The notes beneath the pieces are model-generated. The model ran no database searches. It was given only the letters and a program-made list of their open reading frames with translations, and was not told where the DNA came from. Below, piece by piece: positions 24,673 through 31,909 of a stretch of DNA of 42,290 nucleotides. Origin of the DNA: Flavobacterium pokkalii (GTDB lineage Bacteria; Bacteroidota; Bacteroidia; Flavobacteriales; Flavobacteriaceae); the NCBI RefSeq assembly GCF_014596575.1, contig NZ_NASZ01000028.1, positions 1 through 42,290 of the forward strand, given 5' to 3'. The position numbers and the translations under genes were made by a program. Every line of letters starts with the position of its first letter. The stretch's first letter is position 1.

Positions 24673-24680
24673 CAAATGTA
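24673..24680 (-). promoter_or_regulatory. Promoter -7 box for the T9SS surface protein
   Basis: On the minus strand the sequence is TACATTTG, a perfect TAnnTTTG, followed by CA, 19 bases before the start codon. A TTTG lies upstream but only 12 bases away, closer than the usual spacing. Confidence 0.45.
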
Positions 24681-24792
24681 ATTTATTTTCTACAAACTAT
24701 AAGTTTTGAGCTATCTAAAATAAATCTCGGTATAAATTTGGAGTTGATGAAGGCACTATATTAATTTTTATGTAAACTATACAAATAAGGCT

Positions 24793-24800
24793 TATTTTTG
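24793..24800 (+). promoter_or_regulatory. Promoter -7 box deciding the TTG start of the radical SAM gene
   Basis: TATTTTTG is a perfect TAnnTTTG and is followed by CA. Transcription would begin near 24806, about 12 bases before the TTG at 24818. The leader is therefore short and no upstream ATG is possible. Confidence 0.55.
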
Positions 24801-24817
24801 CACAAAATATTTTTCCT

Positions 24818-27007
24818 TTGAAAACCAAACTTTTCCTCATCACTCCGCCTTTTACTCAGCTGAATACACCGTATCCGGCAACGGCTTATATTAAAGGATT
24901 TTTAAACACCAAAAATATCGATTCCGTTCAGGCTGATTTGGGTATTGAGGTGATTTTGAAATTGTTTTCGAAAGAAGGTCTTATAGATTTGTTTCAGTCT
25001 AATAACCAACAACCAACAACTGACAACTGTAAAAGAATTTTTGCTTTACAGGACGAGTATATTAAAACGATTGATCCGGTAATTGCTTTTTTGCAAGGAA
25101 AAAATCCAACTTTAGCACTCCAAATTTGTCAGGAAGATTATTTGCCGGAAGCATCCCGTTTTGCACAATTAGAGGAATTGGATTGGGCTTTTGGAACAAT
25201 GGGAATGCAGGATAAGGCGAAACATTTGGCAACTTTGTATCTCGAAGATATATCTGATTTTATTGTGGAATGTGTCGATGCTAATTTTGGTTTCAGTCGT
25301 TATGCTGAGCGATTAGGTCGAAGTGCGAATTCTTTTGACGAATTATATGAAGCCTTACAACAAGAGTCTACCTATATAGATAGAATACTTTTTTCTATTT
25401 TAAAGGAAAGAATTGAAATAGTTCAGCCGAATTTATTCCTGATTTCAGTTCCTTTTCCCGGAAATTTATATTCGGCTTTTAGATGTGCACAATGGGTGAA
25501 AAAACATTATCCTGAAATTAAAATTTCGATGGGTGGCGGTTTCCCCAATACTGAGTTGCGTTCCCTTTCGGATGTCCGTGTTTTTGAGTTTTTCGATTAT
25601 ATCACTTTGGATGATGGTGAATTACCCGTAGAGGAACTTGTAAATGCTGTCACTTCGAGCGCAGTCGAGAAGTTTTATAAACGAACTTTTCTTTTGGAAA
25701 ATGAAAAAGTGGTGTATAAAAACAATTCGGCTAAATCAGATTACAAACAATCGCAAGTGGGTACTCCAGATTATTCCGATTTGTTGTTGGATAAATATAT
25801 TTCAGTAATTGAAATAGTAAATCCGATGCATCGTATGTGGAGTGATGGTCGATGGAACAAATTGACCATGGCTCATGGTTGTTATTGGGGAAAATGTACT
25901 TTTTGTGATATTTCCTTAGATTATATTAAGGTGTATGAACCTGTTGCTGCTAGTTTACTTTGTGATCGAATGGAGGAACTGATTGCTCAAACGGGACAAA
26001 ATGGGTTTCATTTTGTAGACGAAGCGGCTCCCCCGGCTTTAATGCGTGCTTTGGCATTGGAAATTTTGAGAAGAAAATTATCTGTTACCTGGTGGACGAA
26101 TATTCGATTTGAAAAAAGTTTTACTGCCGATTTGTGTATACTGCTTAAAGCTTCGGGTTGTATAGCCGTTTCTGGAGGCCTTGAAGTAGCATCTGACCGA
26201 TTACTTAAATTAATAGATAAAGGAGTAACGGTAGAACAAGTGGCTAGAGTGACTCGTAATTTTACTGAAGCGGGTGTTATGGTTCATGCCTATTTAATGT
26301 ACGGTTATCCAACACAAACCATTCAGGAAACAGTGGATAGTCTTGAAATGGTGCGCCAATTGTTTGAAGCAGGTGTTTTGCAATCGGGTTTTTGGCATCA
26401 GTTTGCCATGACGGCGCATAGTCCGGTGGGTATGTATCCGGAAAAATTTGGTACCGTTAAAGAAACCAAAGCCATTGGAACTTTTGCTAATAATGATATT
26501 AATTATAAAGATTCAACTGGTGTCAACCATGATCAATTTAGTTTTGGGCTAAAAAAATCATTATTCAATTATATGCATGGTATTTGTTTCGACTATGATT
26601 TGCAGGATTGGTTTGACTTTAAGATTCCAAGAACGAAAATCCATCCTGAGTTTATTTTTGATGCTTTGCAAGTAGATCATCATCTTCATACAAAGCCTAC
26701 CGCTAAAGTAGTTTGGATAGGAGGAAAACCTACTCTGGAATATTTTACCAAGACTAAAAAAGGACGCTCCTGGGAAATGGCTGCTTTAATTTTTCATGAT
26801 AAAAAAGAAAGTTTTACTATTCAAACTAATAAAGCCGAAGGGGAATGGCTGGCTGAGATACTTCTAAAAATGGCTGTTTCGAATTCCAAGATATATTCTT
26901 ATCAGGAATTAAAAACGGACTTTGAATTAGAGTTGGAAGATTTTGAGTTGTTCTGGTATTCTAAGGCGGTAACTGTTTTAAGAGAACATGGATTGTTAGT
27001 CTTATAA
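24818..27007 (+). CDS. B12-binding-domain radical SAM protein, CX4CX2C cluster motif
   Basis: A 729-residue protein with the architecture of cobalamin-dependent radical SAM enzymes. Residues ~1-280 form the B12-binding-like domain (KLFLITPPFTQLNTPYPATA, and LFLISVPFPGNLYSAFRCAQ leading to SMGGGFPNTEL). The radical SAM core follows, with cluster cysteines C355, C360 and C363 in HGCYWGKCTFCD. That is CX4CX2C rather than CX3CX2C. VSGGLEVASDRLLKLIDKG and MVHAYLMYGYPTQT are later core motifs. The last ~90 residues look like a small winged-helix-type domain. Translation starts at a TTG, since the conserved N-terminus begins there. Two dispersed-repeat fragments lie in frame (25004-25031, 25648-25673). 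The substrate is unknown, and the gene stands alone. Confidence 0.87.
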   Translation: MKTKLFLITPPFTQLNTPYPATAYIKGFLNTKNIDSVQADLGIEVILKLFSKEGLIDLFQSNNQQPTTDNCKRIFALQDEYIKTIDPVIAFLQGKNPTLALQICQEDYLPEASRFAQLEELDWAFGTMGMQDKAKHLATLYLEDISDFIVECVDANFGFSRYAERLGRSANSFDELYEALQQESTYIDRILFSILKERIEIVQPNLFLISVPFPGNLYSAFRCAQWVKKHYPEIKISMGGGFPNTELRSLSDVRVFEFFDYITLDDGELPVEELVNAVTSSAVEKFYKRTFLLENEKVVYKNNSAKSDYKQSQVGTPDYSDLLLDKYISVIEIVNPMHRMWSDGRWNKLTMAHGCYWGKCTFCDISLDYIKVYEPVAASLLCDRMEELIAQTGQNGFHFVDEAAPPALMRALALEILRRKLSVTWWTNIRFEKSFTADLCILLKASGCIAVSGGLEVASDRLLKLIDKGVTVEQVARVTRNFTEAGVMVHAYLMYGYPTQTIQETVDSLEMVRQLFEAGVLQSGFWHQFAMTAHSPVGMYPEKFGTVKETKAIGTFANNDINYKDSTGVNHDQFSFGLKKSLFNYMHGICFDYDLQDWFDFKIPRTKIHPEFIFDALQVDHHLHTKPTAKVVWIGGKPTLEYFTKTKKGRSWEMAALIFHDKKESFTIQTNKAEGEWLAEILLKMAVSNSKIYSYQELKTDFELELEDFELFWYSKAVTVLREHGLLVL
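25004..25031 (+). repeat. Heptamer repeats inside the radical SAM gene
   Basis: Four in-phase 7-base units: AACCAAC twice, then AACTGAC and AACTGTA. They encode a low-complexity stretch (NNQQPTTDNC) in the B12-binding half. Confidence 0.75.
25648..25673. repeat. TGTCACTTCGAG-type repeat fragment inside the radical SAM gene
   Basis: The 26 bases start with TGTCACTTCGAGCGCAG and end with TCGAGAAGT; ACTTC and GAAGT are inverted ends. They are read in frame as VTSSAVEKF. I recognise the pattern as a common intergenic repeat of Flavobacteria. A diverged relative may lie at 42034-42070. Confidence 0.55.
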
Positions 27008-27060
27008 ATAATTTCAATTTTCTGCTTATTTGAAGTGAATTACTGTAATGTTGCAGTGTG

Positions 27061-27085
27061 AACCTCCTTTTAGGAGGTTTTTTTG
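27061..27085 (+). terminator. Rho-independent terminator after the radical SAM gene
   Basis: AACCTCC pairs with GGAGGTT across a short TTTTA loop and runs into seven T. Confidence 0.88.
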
Positions 27086-27143
27086 TTTTTATAAGTTTTT
27101 AAAGAATTTTTAAAAGTGTTATTTTTTGTTTTACCCCTATTTT

Positions 27144-27243
27144 TTTAAGGGGTGGTGTTTGTTTATTTGATTTAAAATTGGATTTTTGTCATTTTTTTGA
27201 GTTGTTTTTTGAATTTAGTGTCTAATTTTTAAGGGGTGATGTG
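27144..27243. repeat. Pair of AAGGGGTG direct repeats
   Basis: TTTTTAAGGGGTGGTG (ending near 27156) and TTTTTAAGGGGTGATG (ending near 27242) differ at one base and are about 86 bases apart, roughly eight helical turns. They could be paired regulator sites for the porin gene. That function is inference. Confidence 0.4.
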
Positions 27244-27496
27244 TTTTTTACTGTGAGAATAATTAGTTTTTTGATGTTAAAAAATAATAAAAACGTATTT
27301 TTTTTTATCCGAATCCTGTTTTTTGATAAATCGACACTTAAAATCGAAAAAAGTTATATTTTTTCATTTTGATAAATTTAAAAGTTGATAAATTTGCTTC
27401 AAGAAAGAGGTTAAAAATGTATTAAAAACTGAGAATAATATGTTAATATTTCTTTTTGAGTAAAAATAATTTAAAATAACCAAAACAAAATTCAAC

Positions 27497-28555
27497 ATGA
27501 AAAGAGTAATTTTTATTTTAGCTTTAGCACTGACAGGAAGCGTGACATTTGCACAAGACACACCGTTAGAAATTTCAGGTTCTGCTGATCTTTACTATAA
27601 ATATGATTTTGCAAAAATGTCTAACATAGGGACAAGTTTTGCTTCTGATCAGAATTCTGTTTCTTTAGGTATGATTGATATCGCTTTGAAGAAAACAACG
27701 GGTAAAACTTCTTTCGTGGGTGAGGTTTCTTTTGGACCTAGAGGACAATATCAATCGATTTTAAATACTCCAGGAGTAGTATTTGATGATAATGGTGATG
27801 TTATTGCGTCAACAAGCGGTGAATCATTCAATATACAAAACTTGTATGTTACTTATGCAGTTACAGATAAATTAAGCTTCACAGCGGGGTATATGGGGAC
27901 TTTTATTGGTTATGAAGTGATTTCACCAGTAGCGAACTTCCATTATTCGACTTCTTATTTGTTTACTAACGGACCATTCCAAAATGCAGGGGTGAAAGCG
28001 AATTATGCTTTTTCCGATAAAGTAGGTTTGATGGTTGGAGCATTCAATGATAATTGGAATGTTTATTCGGCTGATCCTATGAAAGGTTTGAATGCAATTG
28101 GAGCTCAATTGTCTTTAACTCCAACAGAAGGAGTAAGTGCTTATTTGAATTTTATGGATGGTTCAGTTGCTGGTACAATTGTAGATTTGACAGCTTCTTT
28201 CCAATTATCTGATAAATTTAAATTAGGTTTAAACGCAGCTGATTGGTCAGGAAACGGAGATAAAGTAGGTTATACTGGAGTAGCTTTGTATCCATCAGTA
28301 GCTGTAAATGATAACTTTGGTTTAGGTTTACGTGCGGAATATTTTAAAGCAAAAGAAAACAGTGCTATGTATGGTTTATCAGCTGATAACTCTGTAGCAG
28401 CTTTTACTTTATCTGCTAATTATAAAGCTGGTGGTTTGACAATTATTCCTGAATTCAGATTGGATTCTGCTAAAGATGATAACTTCTTTGATTCAGATAT
28501 GATGGCTACAAAATCAGCAACGCAAGCTTCAGTTGCTTTAGTATACGGATTCTAA
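27497..28555 (+). CDS. Outer-membrane beta-barrel porin (Bbp2/OmpL-like)
   Basis: A 352-residue protein with a Sec signal peptide (MKRVIFILALALTGSVTFAQ). The rest is a series of amphipathic strands rich in alternating aromatic and small residues (ISGSADLYYKYDF, FTAGYMGTFIGYEV, FGLGLRAEYFKA), ending in a terminal strand ASVALVYGF with the C-terminal Phe of outer-membrane barrels. The pattern fits the putative beta-barrel porin family PF07642. It would allow diffusion of small solutes through the outer membrane; substrate unknown. In some relatives such porins accompany ammonium transporter genes, but none is present here. A long leader region with repeated motifs precedes it and a strong terminator follows. 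Confidence 0.85.
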   Translation: MKRVIFILALALTGSVTFAQDTPLEISGSADLYYKYDFAKMSNIGTSFASDQNSVSLGMIDIALKKTTGKTSFVGEVSFGPRGQYQSILNTPGVVFDDNGDVIASTSGESFNIQNLYVTYAVTDKLSFTAGYMGTFIGYEVISPVANFHYSTSYLFTNGPFQNAGVKANYAFSDKVGLMVGAFNDNWNVYSADPMKGLNAIGAQLSLTPTEGVSAYLNFMDGSVAGTIVDLTASFQLSDKFKLGLNAADWSGNGDKVGYTGVALYPSVAVNDNFGLGLRAEYFKAKENSAMYGLSADNSVAAFTLSANYKAGGLTIIPEFRLDSAKDDNFFDSDMMATKSATQASVALVYGF

Positions 28556-28600
28556 AAAAACAAAACCAAAACCAAATTACATTACAATATAATTTTTTTT

Positions 28601-28641
28601 ACTGCCAAGGTACAATTCGATTGTGTCTTGGCAGTTTTTTT
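28601..28641 (+). terminator. Rho-independent terminator after the porin gene
   Basis: ACTGCCAAG pairs with CTTGGCAGT and the inner ACAAT with ATTGT, giving a long stem with a TCG loop followed by seven T. Confidence 0.92.
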
Positions 28642-28660
28642 ATGTCTAATTTTTGTCTTT

Positions 28661-28882
28661 ATATAACCCGTTGGGTGAAATTATTAAAAACGTCAGTTCG
28701 CGTGTTTTTTGTATAGTGAAACGTAACAAAAAATGTCCCGATAACTATCGGGACGAGAAACGTTTTTTAATGAAATTTTTCTTGTTCTCGATACGATTTT
28801 CTTCCCGAGGCTTCGGGAGAAAATCACTCGAACTAACGAAAAATTATCATTGAAAACTAATTTCACCCAACGGGTTTTATAT
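28661..28882. repeat. 222-bp element of nested inverted repeats (MITE-like)
   Basis: The ends are inverted copies of ACCCGTTGGGTGAAATTA with flanking ATATA (28661-28683 and 28858-28882). Inside them is a second inverted pair, CGTCAGTTCGCGTG (28691-28704) against CACTCGAACTAACG (28825-28838), 12 of 14 matching. Within that lie two hairpins: GTCCCGATAACTATCGGGAC (28735-28754) and a stem at 28795-28825 closed by CCCGA/TCGGG. No ORF is convincing inside. Confidence 0.72.
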
Positions 28883-28886
28883 AATA

Positions 28887-28921
28887 AAAAAGAGCTTTGA
28901 ATTTATTTTCAAAGCTCTTTT
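28887..28921 (-). terminator. Rho-independent terminator of the amidase operon
   Basis: AAAAAGAGCTTTGA pairs with TCAAAGCTCTTTT across an AT loop. On the minus strand it ends in a T-run, 20 bases past the amidase stop. Confidence 0.85.
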
Positions 28922-28940
28922 CGTTTTAAGAAACTGTTTT

Positions 28941-29843
28941 TTATTGTTTTAAGTAAATAGAATAAATCGTGTTTATGGTATTTTGATCTAAAACAGCATT
29001 TACTTCTTCGGGCATATAGTGCAGTTTAAAAGCAGTTATGGCTGCATTTAAGTTTTTGGTGTTGTAGCCAATAATTCGCAAAGCCTGTTCCGGATTAAAA
29101 TCAAAGGGGGCAAGAGGAAGGATGTCGTCTTTCCAAATTCCAAAACCATTTTCGGCTAAAGTTTTCCATGGAAAAAAAGCGCTGGGATCTTTTTTTCGGG
29201 TTGGAGCAATGTCTGAATGTCCAATGATGTTTTGAGCCGGAATATTATAGTCTTTTTTTAATTTGCTTAACAAAGCCATCAAACTGGTAATTTGTGGTTC
29301 CGAAAAAGGCTCGCTGCCATTATTGTCTATTTCGATGCCAATAGAAGCCGAATTAATATCAGTATTTCTCCCCCAGGAACTTACTCCGGCATGCCAGGCG
29401 CGTAGATAATCGTTCAGCATTTGGACAACATGACCGTCTTTGGCCACGACATAATGTGCGCTTACCTGAGTACTTTCTTTGGTAAAGGTTTTTACGGTTT
29501 GCTGAATGGAATCCTGTGCGGTATGATGCAGAATGATAAAATTGGGTTTGCGAAGATTAAAATTAACAGTGCTTATCCATTCGGTATGGATGCCATTGTC
29601 TAATTGGGTGGAGCCAATTTTAAAAATACTGTCTTTGAAAGTATATAATTGTTTGGTATATGCACTATCAATGCTTATTGTTACTTTGTTTACAATAGGC
29701 AGTGGTTCCGGTTCTTTAACAGAGATTTGTTCTTTAAAGCTTTTGAGTTTTGTATTATATTCCTTTTCGCTTTTTTTATAAGGATTTGTCGAACAGGAGG
29801 AAATGATTATTGCTGGAATTAAATAGATGAAATATTTACTCAT
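28941..29843 (-). CDS. N-acetylmuramoyl-L-alanine amidase lipoprotein (AmpD-like)
   Basis: A 300-residue lipoprotein; the signal peptide ends in ISSC with C17 lipidated. After a ~80-residue spacer comes an amidase_2 domain (~98-230). Zinc ligands are likely H106 (FIILHHTAQ), H209 (NIIGHSDIAPTRKKDP) and D219. AWHAGVSSWG and SIGIEIDNNG are further family motifs. It should cleave the amide between MurNAc and the stem peptide, in the periplasm from the outer or inner membrane, for wall turnover or remodelling. The C-terminal ~70 residues resemble a small helical wall-binding-type extension. It is the last gene of a likely rimO, small secreted protein, amidase unit. Confidence 0.92.
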   Translation of the reverse strand: MSKYFIYLIPAIIISSCSTNPYKKSEKEYNTKLKSFKEQISVKEPEPLPIVNKVTISIDSAYTKQLYTFKDSIFKIGSTQLDNGIHTEWISTVNFNLRKPNFIILHHTAQDSIQQTVKTFTKESTQVSAHYVVAKDGHVVQMLNDYLRAWHAGVSSWGRNTDINSASIGIEIDNNGSEPFSEPQITSLMALLSKLKKDYNIPAQNIIGHSDIAPTRKKDPSAFFPWKTLAENGFGIWKDDILPLAPFDFNPEQALRIIGYNTKNLNAAITAFKLHYMPEEVNAVLDQNTINTIYSIYLKQ

Positions 29844-29877
29844 TGCTGTTTGATTTTTATTAAAAAAGGAAAACCGT

Positions 29878-30354
29878 TTAGTCTTCCTTTTTCTTTTTCT
29901 TCTTTTTCTCTTTTTTGTTGTTTCCGCGCTCTTCTTTCAGCGCTTTATATTTTTGTCTTTGTTCCTCATTGAGGTATTCGTTTACCTTTCGTTCGTTGAC
30001 TTCAAAAAGAGCTTTTATTTCGTTGGATTTTTCTTCCTGGCTCAATTTTTCATCTTTCATAATCGCTGTTTGCGATTTGATAATGTCGGTATATACATTT
30101 CCGATGGCTATCGTTTGCAGTTCATCCAGATTTAATTCTGGTTTTAGCTTTTCCATTATTTTTCCAACTGTAACTTCTGCTGGAATTTCTTTAGGTTTCA
30201 TAGCATTTTGTTCCACCTGACTCATGCCCATGCCGTAATTATTCCCGTATCCATTTCCGTAGCCGTTTCCATAACCGCCATAACCGTATTGGGCAAAAGA
30301 ATTAAAACTTATTAATGTAAACGAAAATAAGAGGAAGAATTGTATCTTTTTCAT
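29878..30354 (-). CDS. Small secreted protein, Gly-Tyr-Asn repeats and Lys-rich tail
   Basis: A 158-residue protein with a signal peptide (MKKIQFFLLFSFTLISFNSFAQ) followed by YGYGGYGNGYGNGYGNNYG, a short Gly-Tyr-Asn repeat. The middle (~50-135) is helical and charged (LSQEEKSNEIKALFEVNERK, NEEQRQKYKALKEERG), with the LTxEQ-like spacing seen in Spy/CpxP-type periplasmic chaperone relatives. That comparison is tentative. The end is a run of lysines broken by one Glu (KKEKKKKKKKED). It sits 31 bases after rimO and 34 before the amidase on the same strand, so it is probably co-transcribed. Function unknown. Confidence 0.78.
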   Translation of the reverse strand: MKKIQFFLLFSFTLISFNSFAQYGYGGYGNGYGNGYGNNYGMGMSQVEQNAMKPKEIPAEVTVGKIMEKLKPELNLDELQTIAIGNVYTDIIKSQTAIMKDEKLSQEEKSNEIKALFEVNERKVNEYLNEEQRQKYKALKEERGNNKKEKKKKKKKED

Positions 30355-30385
30355 GTTAAAGTTTTTAAAAAATGGCTAAAAGCAT

Positions 30386-31699
30386 TTAAGCTGGCTCACC
30401 GTATAAATCGTATTCAGTCGCGTCGATGATTTTAATCATTGCAAAATCGCCTGTTTTTAAATAGAATTTAGAAGCGTCAATTAATACTTCGTTATCAACA
30501 TCCGGACTGTCAAACTCAGTACGACCCACAAAGTGATTTCCTTCTTTTCGGTCAATAATACATTTGAAAGTTTTTCCAATTTTTTCCTGATTTAAATCCC
30601 AGGAAATTTGAGATTGCAATTCCATGATTTCATTAGCACGGGCTTGTTTTACATCATCCGGAACGTCGTCTTCTAACAAATAAGCGTGCGTGTTTTCTTC
30701 ATGTGAATAAGCAAAGCACCCCATTCGGTCAAATTTCATTTCCTGAACAAAATCTTTCAAAATTTCGAAATCTTCTTGTGTTTCTCCCGGATAACCTACA
30801 ATTAAAGTGGTACGGATAGCCATTCCCGGAACAGCTGCTCTAAAGTCTTTTAATAATTGAGTAGTTTTTGCCTGAGTAGTTCCGCGACGCATTGATTTCA
30901 AAATAGAATCTGAAATGTGTTGCAATGGAATATCGATGTAATTACAGATTTTTGGTTCGCGTTTCATTAAATCCAAAACATCCATAGGGAAACCGGTAGG
31001 GAAGGCGTAATGCAAACGAATCCATTCGATACCTTCTACTTTAGCAAGTGCTTCCAGTAATTCGGCTAAATTTCTTTTTTTATAAATATCAAGTCCGTAA
31101 TAAGTTAAGTCCTGAGCAATTAAGATTAATTCTTTTACACCGTCTCTGGCCAAACCTTCCGCTTCTTTGACTAATTTTTCAATAGGTTGCGAAACGTGTT
31201 TTCCGCGCATAATCGGAATAGCACAAAAGCTGCAAGGTCGGTCGCAACCTTCGGCAATTTTTAAATAAGCATAATTTTTAGGAGTTGTAGTAAGTCTTTC
31301 TCCTAATAATTCATGTTTATAATCGGCGCCTAAAGCTTTTAATAATTGAGGTAATTCGGTAGTTCCGAAAAACTGATCGACATTAGGAATTTCTTTTTCT
31401 AAATCAGGTCTGTAGCGCTCCGATAAACATCCGGTTACGAAAACTTTGTCAACTAAGCCTTTTTCTTTTTTGTCAGCATACTCCAAAATCATGTTTACTG
31501 ATTCCGCTTTTGCATTATCAATAAAACCGCAGGTGTTGATAACGATAATATTGCCTTCTTTTTCGGCTGGTGCTTCGTGTTCAACTTCTTTTCCATTGGC
31601 ACGAAGTTGCCCCATTAATACTTCGCTATCGTATATGTTTTTGGAACATCCAAGGGTAATTACGTTTATTTTGTTCTTTTTTAAAGACTTAGTTCTCAT
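30386..31699 (-). CDS. rimO: Ribosomal protein S12 methylthiotransferase RimO
   Basis: A 437-residue radical SAM enzyme that adds a methylthio group to an aspartate of ribosomal protein S12. The N-terminal MTTase domain holds the auxiliary cluster cysteines, including C18 in NVITLGCSKN and the Cys of INTCGFID. The radical SAM motif is CDRPCSFC, a standard CX3CX2C. A C-terminal TRAM domain follows (about 370-437: FKCIIDRKEG and DSPDVDNEVLIDA). SKNxYDSE and the overall length separate RimO from MiaB. It leads the three-gene unit. A -7 box lies upstream at 31719-31726. Confidence 0.96.
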   Translation of the reverse strand: MRTKSLKKNKINVITLGCSKNIYDSEVLMGQLRANGKEVEHEAPAEKEGNIIVINTCGFIDNAKAESVNMILEYADKKEKGLVDKVFVTGCLSERYRPDLEKEIPNVDQFFGTTELPQLLKALGADYKHELLGERLTTTPKNYAYLKIAEGCDRPCSFCAIPIMRGKHVSQPIEKLVKEAEGLARDGVKELILIAQDLTYYGLDIYKKRNLAELLEALAKVEGIEWIRLHYAFPTGFPMDVLDLMKREPKICNYIDIPLQHISDSILKSMRRGTTQAKTTQLLKDFRAAVPGMAIRTTLIVGYPGETQEDFEILKDFVQEMKFDRMGCFAYSHEENTHAYLLEDDVPDDVKQARANEIMELQSQISWDLNQEKIGKTFKCIIDRKEGNHFVGRTEFDSPDVDNEVLIDASKFYLKTGDFAMIKIIDATEYDLYGEPA

Positions 31700-31718
31700 A
31701 GAATTGTAAATTGGATGG

Positions 31719-31726
31719 CAAAATTA
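31719..31726 (-). promoter_or_regulatory. Promoter -7 box for rimO
   Basis: On the minus strand the sequence is TAATTTTG, a perfect TAnnTTTG, followed by CC, 19 bases before the start codon. The GATAGCTATC palindrome (31746-31763) covers the place where a -33 element would be. Confidence 0.5.
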
Positions 31727-31745
31727 CGTTTTTTTATTCAAATTG

Positions 31746-31763
31746 TCCCGATAGCTATCGGGA
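31746..31763. repeat. GATAGCTATC-family palindrome upstream of rimO
   Basis: TCCCGATAGCTATCGGGA, a perfect 18-bp palindrome identical to the one at 16105-16122. It sits between the divergent-facing ends of rimO and the FadL-like gene terminator, and no T-run follows it. Confidence 0.75.
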
Positions 31764-31849
31764 TTGTTGCTATTTAACTATTTTTTTATGGTGCTATTTG
31801 TGGTGCTTTAAGAAAGTACGGATGATTTTTTAGAAATGTATTTTTAAAA

Positions 31850-31893
31850 ACAAACAACCGTCTTGTTTTAGAAAAGACAAGACGGTTGTTTGT
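31850..31893 (-). terminator. Rho-independent terminator of the FadL-like gene
   Basis: ACAAACAACCGTCTTGT pairs perfectly over 17 bp with ACAAGACGGTTGTTTGT. On the minus strand it is followed by T-rich sequence, 17 bases past the stop. Confidence 0.9.
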
Positions 31894-31909
31894 TGGGATT
31901 CTGAGTGTT

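Larger units (their letters stand above)
27008..27496. other. Long AT-rich leader region upstream of the porin gene
   Basis: These 489 bases carry no ORF. They contain the terminator of the radical SAM gene (27061-27085), two direct copies of a TTTTTAAGGGGTGRTG motif (ending near 27156 and 27243) and long T-runs. The first motif copy is preceded by ACCCCTA, which could pair with AAGGGGT. The length and content suggest a regulated promoter region for the porin. Confidence 0.6.

Noticed and set aside
27133..27150. ACCCCTA...TAAGGGG as a terminator
   Set aside because: The stem is only about five pairs and no T-run follows; the radical SAM gene already has a stronger terminator at 27061-27085.
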